Origin: Lacrimispora xylanolytica | GTDB lineage: Bacteria > Bacillota > Clostridia > Lachnospirales > Lachnospiraceae | Direction: 5' to 3' | DNA: 64,000 nt | Assembly (NCBI RefSeq): GCF_026723765.1 | Contig: NZ_CP113524.1 | Span: forward strand, 3,953,001-4,017,000 | In this document: piece by piece, positions 53,220 to 63,300 of the stretch | Position numbering within the stretch: position 1 is the first letter of the stretch | How the letters are laid out: every line of letters begins with the position of its first letter | The notes under the pieces: generated by a model | Told to the model about the DNA's origin: nothing | The model's database searches: none | Seen by the model: the letters and a program-made list of their open reading frames with translations, nothing else | Made by a program: the position numbers and the translations under genes

Positions 53220-54107
53220 CTAATCATTAGTATAGCATAACAAGGCAGCCTGTACAATCATTCGTTCCATCGATCCATAGCAGGTAGACAAGGTGATTAA
53301 ACCATCCTTGGTAGTGGGCAAATAAGACGTTTCATACATGGAGCTTTTTTTCATCTTACAGATAAATTCTGTTTTTTCCGAGGGTCGTAAAAATTCTGTT
53401 TCATAGCATTGAAGATCAGTTTCATTTCTGAGTTGGATAGAATAAATAATTGCCTTATACCATTTCCCGTTGTAATGTAGTTGAATGCTACTGTGAGCTT
53501 TATAAAATCCCGGTTTCATATATCGCTTTAAGTCTGCAAACATGGTTCCGTCCTTCATATTATGACCGAATATTACCGTATTCCCATCTCCTGGTTCCGG
53601 CGCGTCTTCTTGAACAAATAAGCAGCCACTTGGGTTTTTAGTTCGCATAAAGGTGTGATTTAAGTAGTAACCAGGCTGTTGGTTTCTTGCTACCGGATAA
53701 TCAATAGACGTCCCCGGTATGGATAACCACATGAGGTAATCTGGATTGATTTCAATAGGTGATTTATAACTGGATTTTATATTAGTGGTTGATTTTTTAT
53801 TGTCAGATTGAGTGCTCCAAATGACTTGGTTCAGATTTGCGTATTCTTTATTGGAGGACATATATAGATTTGCTCCATTGGTCAGTATTATTGCCGATAT
53901 AAGAAATACAGAAAACCAGAATGCTAAGAGGCATACTTTTAGCGGTCTGAGATTTTTGACTAAATGCAATAGCTTGGGATTTAAAAATTGGATTTGATAG
54001 TTTCTTTTATATTGGTTTCTTTTATATTGGTTTTTCTTATGTTCTTTTGGAATCTCTATTTGACTCTCCTTTCGACTTTTTAACCTTTTTTGATCTTTTT
54101 GAATCAT
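53220..54107 (-). CDS. srtB: Class B sortase
   Basis: This is a transpeptidase that attaches surface proteins to the wall. The 295-residue protein has a basic N terminus of about 50 residues containing a tandem NQYKR repeat, one membrane helix (about 58-80), and the class B catalytic domain: His in FGHNMKDG, Cys in TLSTCYG, Arg in MERMIVQAAL. The DNA of the tandem repeat is an exact 15-bp direct duplication. No good ribosome site precedes the ATG (AAAAGA only). It lies downstream of the giant adhesin on the same strand, which is its most likely substrate. Confidence 0.93.
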   Translation of the reverse strand: MIQKDQKRLKSRKESQIEIPKEHKKNQYKRNQYKRNYQIQFLNPKLLHLVKNLRPLKVCLLAFWFSVFLISAIILTNGANLYMSSNKEYANLNQVIWSTQSDNKKSTTNIKSSYKSPIEINPDYLMWLSIPGTSIDYPVARNQQPGYYLNHTFMRTKNPSGCLFVQEDAPEPGDGNTVIFGHNMKDGTMFADLKRYMKPGFYKAHSSIQLHYNGKWYKAIIYSIQLRNETDLQCYETEFLRPSEKTEFICKMKKSSMYETSYLPTTKDGLITLSTCYGSMERMIVQAALLCYTND

Positions 54108-54303
54108 ATATGATTTTCTTTTTTATTTTTAGCTTTCCTTAATCCGCTTACTCTCCTTACTCTATTTTATCTGTTTATTCTCTTATTCCTACTATTTTTG
54201 ATTATTTTTTTGCTCTTTGTTACTCTCTTTGGTTCTTTCTATGATGCTCTTTTTAATTCTCTTTTAGCTTTCCTGTTCGATCTTTTGTTTGGCATTCTGT
54301 TTG

Positions 54304-54323
54304 ATGCTCCCCGAAGGGAGCAT
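54304..54323 (-). terminator. UUCG hairpin at the adhesin 3' end
   Basis: ATGCTCCC-TTCG-GGGAGCAT on the minus strand is an 8-bp stem capped by a very stable cUUCGg tetraloop, just after the adhesin stop. The T-tract is missing, so it may mark an RNA 3' end or processing site rather than a full terminator; srtB could be reached by read-through. The rest of 54108-54303 is a purine-rich stretch on the coding strand with no gene. Confidence 0.5.
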
Positions 54324-54326
54324 TGT

Positions 54327-57300
54327 TTATTTACTTGTAGTTCCAATCACGTTTTCTGTTTGGCCTTTTTTGTTCTTTTTTTGTTTTCCTATCTTCAATG
54401 TAATAATTGTACCTGTCAGGCTGATGAATACCCCCATGGTCCAAATGAGAAAAGAAAAATGATCTCCCGTTTTCTCCCCTTTTATCTTTCCTTTTTTACC
54501 ATAAATCAGTTCCAGCCAGGAAGGATTTAAGGGGACTTTTTGATAAAAGGCAGTAACTTTACCAACTTTTGAAGGCTCATTGGGTGGATCTGGCTGGGGT
54601 GGTGGTGGTAATGGTATTGGATCTCCTCCCGTTTTTCCCGGAGTTTTTAAATCTGTCATGAATACATCAGCAACTATATTGGCTCTTGGTACACTAAATT
54701 CAACCGGTTCAGAAAATTGATATCCCTCAGGAGGTTCTATTTCTTTAAGTATGTATTTTTCTCCTGCTTCCAGCTGCCCTTCTATTATGGTTTCTGTTGG
54801 TCCTGTTGTAAAATCAGGTATTATAACTTTCCCTTGCATGTTTACGATTCGAAGTACAGCGCCTTTAAGCTGCCTTCCTTTTGAATCTACCTTATGTATT
54901 TTAATTTTTGTTGTATCATTGACCATTTCTACTGGTGTGATTTCATTTTGCATCTCTACAGTAAATAAGACAGATTCTGCGTACGCATATCCTTTTTGAG
55001 GCTTATCTTCACATAGAAAATATGATTCTCCTGCTGCCAGCTTTCCAAATATATGATGAGGTTCTTGAGTCGATATCCACCGCTCTATGATTGCACCATT
55101 TTGATCTCTTATACTCATTAGATTACCTGGGAGTTCATTTTGATCCTTGATAGATTTTTTAGATAATATTACATGAGTCTCATCATTAACCATTAAAACC
55201 TCATCGAATTTTCCGTCCAAGCTCACTGTAAAGGGAACATCTTCTCCATAGGAATAACCCTTTGCAGGTTTTACCTCATGAATCCAGTATTGATGACCAG
55301 CTAATAGCTGACCTTTTATTACCTTCATCTCTTCTGTTGTTGTAAAAATCAGCTCCTCACCTATTTTATAAGTATCTGAATTTCTAATGGCTTTTGCTGG
55401 AGATTTGTCTTCATTTAATATCTGAAGAATATTACCTGGTAAGAGATACTCGGCTTCCGATGGAGTTCCATTTGCATGCGCTCTTGCTGTTTTCTTTATG
55501 AAAATTGTTGTCTTCTTATCCTTCATTGTTACCGTAAGCTTCGTTGGCTCTCTGGGGACCATAAACTCTATTTTCTCACTATAAGCATATCCCGCAGGGG
55601 GCTCCTCTTCTATCAATTCATAGGATTTTCCGGCAATGAGCTGCCCCTTTATTAGGATTTGTTGCCCTTCAAATGTAAAAGACTTTATGAGTTTCCCGGT
55701 ATCTTTCTCCAAGAGGGTAAAGCGGCCTCCAGATAATATCGTTCCTGTCTCTTCATCTGTTTTTTGAATATACACTTCAGTCTGCTTATCTTCCATAACA
55801 ATGGTTTCTGAAATACCAGCATTATCAGCTATAAAAAGTATATCATTTTCATAGGAGTAACCATCTGGAGCTATATCCTCACGGACAATATACGGCTGAC
55901 CTGAATTTATCAATTGAGAGGGTATTTCCACTAATTTTGCTTCTGTCATTGTAAATTCATACAAAACCTTATTACTAATGGCATCAATGAGGCTATAATG
56001 TCCGCCTGTTATGATTTGTCCAGTCTCTCTGCTAACTTTAAGAAAATTTAATTTCACTGGACGATCTTCCAGATCCAGATTATCAACCATTCCCAGATTA
56101 TTTATGGTGAATCTATATATTCCACTTGTATTACTGTTTTTATCGCTGTATTCAGTAGTCTCTGTAAGACAATAGTTACCCCCTGCTGTTAGAATTTCAC
56201 GAATAGTATAATCATCTCTGTTATTTATAAAGACAGCATTCTGTAACGTCTTTTGTATCTCTCCAGATCTGATTTCTCCTTCCAGTTCGTAATCGTCTGC
56301 TGGTTCCTGTCTGATTTCGTATCTGGTTCCGTATGGGAGTCCGGTAAATGTTATATATCCATCTCCTGAAAGAGTAATGGTTCCTTCTCCCTTGATTCGT
56401 CCCTCTAAGGAACCTTTAAATGCCTGATAACCAGATAAAATTGCTCCATTCTGGTCTGTAAGCCTTACGCGGTATGTAAATGTATCCGGTTGGTTCGCAG
56501 CGTGCCCCGCACTACTGGGTATTCCGGTACCTGTTAGCTTATTTATAATGGTGATTGATCCATCTGGTACAATCGGATTTGACAGGACACTACGTTTTGA
56601 TACGGCATTTACTCTTGTTTCAAACCATGCTTTTGCTTGTGATCCTGTCTCACCGTTTACAACTACAACTACGTCTACCGTTCCGCTTTCATGGGCAGCT
56701 ACATCGGTAAGATTCCACGTGATAATGCCATTCCGCTCCGTTCCATAGTCCGTGGATCTTAAATATTCCAGTCCATCTGTTAGAACTGCTTTTATGTGAA
56801 CATCGGTCGGTTTGTCATAGGTGTTTGTATATGTGATAGAATATTTTATAACACTTCCTGTCTTGACAGCTCCATGATTCGCTCCAATGCTGCTAGTTAC
56901 CTTGGCGATTGGAACTTCCTTGATTACCGGATTTAAAATCGTGTAATCGTGATTATCATTATTCACCGCCCAGCTTGCCAGGATGTTCCCATTCCCATCC
57001 TTTAATTCCTGTCTGGTTCCCAGATACGTCCGGGAAGGGAGGGTATAATCCCCATTTTCATTGAAGTAGATTCGCCTGGTTTCCTTAAATGATTTTTCTG
57101 ACCTTCCATCGGAATATTTGGTATACTCTGTAATCTCATACAAGTGGCCTTCTGTAATGCCGTCCCTTACTGTTACTCTTTGATTTTCTCCAGTTCCGAT
57201 TAAGGCTGGCAATTCATAGCCAGTGTCAAGGTCCTTTATCACGGTATATACTTTTACGGGCACCCGGCCAGTTATGGTAAGTGCTTCAATGGCTCCGTTA

Positions 57301-60300
57301 TCGCTGGCCAGTTTTAATACATTGAAATTATTGGATACATTTTTGATTCCCGTTCCAGCTTTATTTACCGTAAAGATCACTGGTTTTGATAGCGCATATC
57401 CAGCTGGAGCTTTTAACTCCTCCATGATGTAGACCTGGTTTGCTTTAAGTTTTTTCTTTAAGATAAAACCATTCTCTCCGGAAACAACCGTTGCAATGGC
57501 CCCTCCGTTCTTTTGATATTCTCCATCTACCACGGCTGCCTCATAAACAGCAATCTCTGCCCCCTTTACGGCTATACCGGTATTAAAGTCCGTTTTTCTA
57601 AACTGGATCTCTGTAGGGTTGTTTAGTACCTCATAGCTGTATTTCACTTCCGTTCCACTCTCTGCCCCATCAAACTGGAACTTTTTCACTCCTGCGGTGA
57701 TCTGATAATAATCAGGAGGAGAGATTTCTTCTACGGTGTAAGTGTAGGCTTTTATGGTTCCATCTGTCTGAACCTTTCCCACTGGAAGATCTCTCAAAAC
57801 GGCGTTTCCTTTGGTGCCGGTTGTCATATACCAGATAACTCCTGTTTCCTGGTTTGTCACTTTAAATCTGGCATTTTCTAAGCCTTCTGTGGTGTCGGAA
57901 GCCTTTTTATTGATTTCCAATGCTCCAACGGTGGGATAATTAGTGAAATGATAAACCGGAATCTTTTCTGCTCCCACTTCGATTTTCACTGGATCTGCTT
58001 TCTGCATATAAGCCGGTGGGGTGACTTCCAAAATATAGTAGGTTCCGTATGCGACCTTACTGATCCGGTGGGGCTTTAGATCTCCCACTTGGAATCCGTC
58101 TATGATTTTGTCGTTAAATTGATCTTCTTTGGTATAGCGTCCGTCTAATCCGGAGATCCAGGTCTCTACAAAGTGGTTTTCATCCTTTATAAAGTTTCCG
58201 TCTTCATCAGCCCGATATAGGGCAAGTTCTGCCCCTTCGGCTGCATACTGATCGGTTCCATCTGTGACAACTTTTAAGACATTGATGAACTTCTCCTCAT
58301 TTTGTAAGCTAACTCGTTGTACGGCTCCTGTTTCCGTTAAGGTGATTGCTTTTGGATCAGCTGGTTCGAATCCATCCGGAACCTTTTCTTCCACCAGGAC
58401 ATAGGCTCCTATTTTTTTACCGTTTGCTTCTACATTCAAAGGGAGATAATCAAAACGGTGCATTCCCTCTAATGTGTCATAGGATTTTATACCGTCATAT
58501 TCCTTATAGTTGAACTGGTATTCAAAGATCAAAGGAAGCTTTCCATCCGTATCCAAAACACCATTTGTCACGTTCCGGTAAATGGTGATCCGGATTGCTG
58601 CCCCTGTGTCGGTTGTCCAGGTCTGAGTCATGCTCTCTCCCTTTCCGGTTGAGATGCTCCCGGTCCGTTCCGCACTCCGCATTCCGCTTTTGGTGTACCA
58701 GGTAAGATAGGTAAGTTCCTCTCCCTTTTCCCGGTAAGCAGCCTCAAAGTCTGTTAAAAAGCTTGATTTATTATCCGTTATACCTAAGAAGCTTTTTATA
58801 CGGTCCGCAAACTTCGTACTCTTTTCTGTCAGCTCTGTATAATCGCTTAGATTGTCTGTAGTCCATTCCCCTACTTTTTTTGACTCATCGTACTGAGGTT
58901 TTCCCCCTTCCATTAAAATAGTTCCATCTTGACCTGTCTTTGCTTCATAAAGGGTAAGTCCTGCAGCGTGATCATTTGGTAACAGCGACTTATTTCCTTT
59001 ACTGTCTAAATAGTATTTATAGATTTCCAGCTTGGTATGATCATTGGTCAGGTCAAAGGTCTGAATGTCACCAGCTGCTTTCACGGTAATCTCCATGGAA
59101 GTTCTGGCATATCCACTTGCTGCCTCCGTTTCTTCAAGGATATAGTCTCCAGCCGGGATGCCTTCAAAATACTTGGCTTTCCCATCCGTGATCCAGTCGG
59201 CTACAATACGCACCGGTGCATTATCTTCCGTATTTTCTACGGTCCACTCAGCCGGTTTGTCTTCTGCTTTTACCAGATAATAACCTTTGGGATAGGTGTT
59301 ACTGTCGGTGGTGGAAACTCTCTTCGCTTTATAAAGCACCAGGTGCGCCCCTGTGATCTGCTGATAGCTGTAAGTGCCTTTGGGTTCCGTTACTATTAGA
59401 GAAGACTTATAGTCTGACCCTTGGTCATAGTCACTGATCACTGGAATCCGGTACTGACTAGAGGAATCGGTTTTCGTAATCTCCACTTTAATCTTTGGAT
59501 CTTCCATAGAAGCGGTCTGCACCTCTCTATGTTCCGTTACGGTAATTCCCTGGGGGAAGCCTTTTTGATAGCCGGAAGGGGCCTTTACCTCTTCCATGAT
59601 GTACGTTCCTGGAATCACACGCTTTAACATATCTGCCTGTCCCACGGATTTTTCGGATTGGAACGGATCATTGGGATAGGTTTCTCCAGTGATCCAGGTA
59701 TTTTCCATGATCCAGGCTTCTCCCTGGCGGTAGTAGAGCTTCGGATCATCGGTGATATCCTCATCTTCACCAATGGCATCTCTTTCGGCCTTATGATTGA
59801 TCCGGTAAGCGACCCGGTTAAAAGCCTCCAAGAGATCATCGTATTTGTATCTCACATAATCCCCGTCAATGTCATAAATAGGATCTCCCTTTTTATAGGT
59901 TTCATTGGATTTTTGATAATACTCCGGTAGGCCATGGCTGTTAAATACCGGATTCATGCTCTTTTGAAAGGTGTTCCCCTGGTATGTTCCAGTGGTGTAC
60001 TCCTGGTCGGTATCTGCATTCATGGTAGCAATCCGGAAGGTTCTTATCTTTTCCCTGGCTATAATAGCCCCAGTTTTATTTTTTGAAAGCTTTACCGGCC
60101 ATACCATAAGCTTGTTGTTATCTTTGGGGTCTGTTTCGCTACTCCGGGTATAGGCCATTCCGGTGCTAGGATTAACAAATGCATCCCGGTTCCCTTCGGA
60201 ATCCAGATGGTAAAGTGTTGTTTCAGACGGTAGGGTAAGGAGCTTGTCTGCCTTTGTATAGCGGACCTTGGTTAGATCTCCCCCAGCCAGTTCAAAGACT

Positions 60301-63300
60301 GGGTTTCCTGCCTTTAACACAAAGATGGATTCCCGGTTCTTTACAGATACCTTATTGCTGTTCCTGTCATAACCATATACAGTCCCATCAGCCCCAGCCT
60401 CTGTAACCGTAAGATCTGCCAGAGAATAAAAGAGTATGTCGGTATCTTCCCGGTCAACGGTCTGATACGTCCAGGTTCCTTCTCCGGTCTCTCCCAAAAG
60501 GCTTCCTTCCTGGTCCTGCTTGTTAATAAATTCTACGGTAGTCCCAGCGTATCCTTTTTTCACTATTATGGATTGGACGTTGTTGTTACGGTCCCTGGTC
60601 ACTTCCACGCCGTCATACCCGTAATCTCCACTATCTCCGTTCTCTTTAACCTCAATGGCATCGTATAGCGCCATTTTTGCTCCAGCTGCGTAGCGGTTCT
60701 TATCGTCAGCGGTATCCAGTGGTCTGGAGACCAGGCCATATCCAGCAAACACACCATTCAAGTAAACTGGCTCCACATCTTCTCCTGCTTCTTTTCTGGC
60801 CATAAGTGACTCTAAGGTTCCTTTGAACCAGCCATATCCTAAGTAGGTTCCATTTTTATAGCCAAACTCCAGGTTTTCCGCTCCGTATCTTTGCTTTAAT
60901 TCCAGTCCCGTTCCTTCGACTCTGGTTTCGGTCTGATAGGTGACAGTCTGGGCTGAATCCTTGATTTTAGATACTTCTAAGCGGACCGGGGTATTTGCCA
61001 CATAGACCCTTGCGGTATCCTCTTTCACAGTCCCATCTTCACCTTGATTTTCATAAATGGCTGCGGCCACTCTCTCATCCCGGTTTCCGTCCAGGTAATA
61101 AGTGGTCTGATCGGAATAGATTTCAATGGCTACCGGCTTTGTTCTCACATAACCAGCAGGAGGCTTAATTTCACAAAGAACATACGTCCCTGCGCCAAGT
61201 GGCTGGGGAGTGACAAGATATCCGGTGTTCTGATCCTGATACTCCGTCTTTCCGTTATCCTCCTCCTTGGCCTGAAGGCCGTCCCTGATGGTGGTAAAGG
61301 CTTCGAACTGTCCAGTCCTCCGTCCTTCCTGATCGGAAAGGATTACTTGTTTTGCTTCCTCGCAGGTAGGGGTTCCTGCCGGGACGATTCCGGTCCATAG
61401 AGTCTGCCCCGTTTCACCCAGCAATCCCGAATTATTTATTGTTTGTGCTCCCATGGCTTCTAAAAACTCCTTAGAGCCTTTGATTCTGGTATCTGTCTCA
61501 TAAAATTTCACCAGACCATCCATGGTTTCTCCGTCTTCTCTGGAAGCGGCATACAGGGCAAAGATGGCCCCATCATGTAAGATATTTTCTCCTGTCTCGG
61601 AATCCAGCTTTTCGATCCGCAGCCGGCTTTTATAAAAGGTGTTTGTGAACTTCCGGTATCCATACCCTTTATAGCTGGGGGTGCCATTCTGATTTTGGAC
61701 CGCATCCGTTTGCTCATTGGCCGGTTCTGTCATAGACCAGGGAACTAACATGGAAGCGTACTTGCCATTATAGGCGGTCTGCATTCCCTCCATGGCTGTG
61801 ACATGGTCTTGATAGACCACTCCGCTCTCGGCTGGAAACGCCACCTGGTCATAGATCTGTTTGTCCTCTGAGATAGAGCCGTAACGGTAGATTTTCTCAA
61901 CTCCATCGTTCTCATAGGTGGAGCCGTTTGGCGTTCTCTTTCCGGTATTCCCATCGTCGGCCAGGTAATGGCTGTTTGAACTGCCTCCGGCTTCTTTGGG
62001 GTGGACCAGGGTGTTATAGTAATCTTTTCCCGGATCGTTCTTCTCCTGGGTGATGGTAAAGTGTCCCTTTCCGGATGGGTCTCCAGGAGACGTACCGGAA
62101 ATTGCCTGAAGGTCTAAACCATAAGGATAAATTTCATAATCTCCTAACCGGCTGTGCGCCCGGATGACATATTTTCGCTTGTCCTCTCCATTCTCTCCCG
62201 GCCATTCCTCATTAAATCGAATATGATATTTGGAAGAAAGTGCTGCCACACTGTCAGAAGCATTATAGTTGTAATAGTGACTCATTGCTTCTGGCGTCTG
62301 ATCTGATCCGGCTTTCCCTCCTTCGTATACCGCTGGAAGTTCAATTTCTTTTGGAGCATCTGTCTTATAATGCTTATTGAAAAGATCTCCTAATTCCTTA
62401 TTAAAAGGCTGCTGTTCTACGGCCACGTAGGTTCCGTAGGGGAGATATTCTGACACTCCATAGCAATATCCCGCCTCTGCATCTTCCTGATCGGCGCTTA
62501 GGGTCGTGGTATCTTTGTCTTTTCCTCCTTCTTCTTCACTGTCCCAGTGAATGGAATAAATTTCATCAAGGTCGTAGCTAAAGAACGGTTTTAAATAATT
62601 TTCCGCTTTTTTAATGGCTTCAGACAAAGCCTTATCATAAAGTTCATCCGGATATTTCTTCTGTTCGAAAGCCCCCTCCCTTTCTCCGGCCGGATTCTGT
62701 TTTACCAGCTTTGCCACTTCATCATCCAAGTACCAGGTAATTGCAAACTGGCGGACATGATCAGAACGCTGGGAATTACTTTCAGCTTTAGGAGAGGTGC
62801 TAATATTGTTTTTCATGTCTGAATTGTTATGGATGGCCGGGTATTCCTTTTGTCCTCCTCCCGTTCCAAACAGTAGCTGCTTGATCCAGGCAAATGGTTT
62901 AAAGGAAGTGCTGCCTTTGTCTGTCCGGTCCCATTTATCTTCATTGGCTACTTTGATACCATCAAAAAATTTCTCATAATTGTAACCGCTGATCTCCCGG
63001 TCGTTTCCGGCTTCATCCTTAACTTTCTGCAAGCCTTTTTCCAAAATTGCTGTATACCCTGGATTTTGATCTGCATTGATATAACTATTTGTGTAACTAT
63101 AAAGTTCAGGATTGGCAATTGCTGCCTGGTTGGAATCTTTTTTCAGAGGAGTGGTCTCATAGTCTACGTTGGTGTATAGCTTTTGTGCTTTCTCCGGGAA
63201 TGAAGTCCGGTAAGCTTTGATATCCACGGTATTTCCATTCCGGTCCTGCCAGAGAATGCTTCCATCCTCTGCTCGGTAGAGCCGTTCTAAGTTGGACTTT

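Noticed and set aside
54198-54530. A 110-codon plus-strand ORF over the adhesin 3' end
   Set aside because: It is antisense to the adhesin end and purine-rich leader, with no ribosome site; a composition artefact of T-rich DNA.
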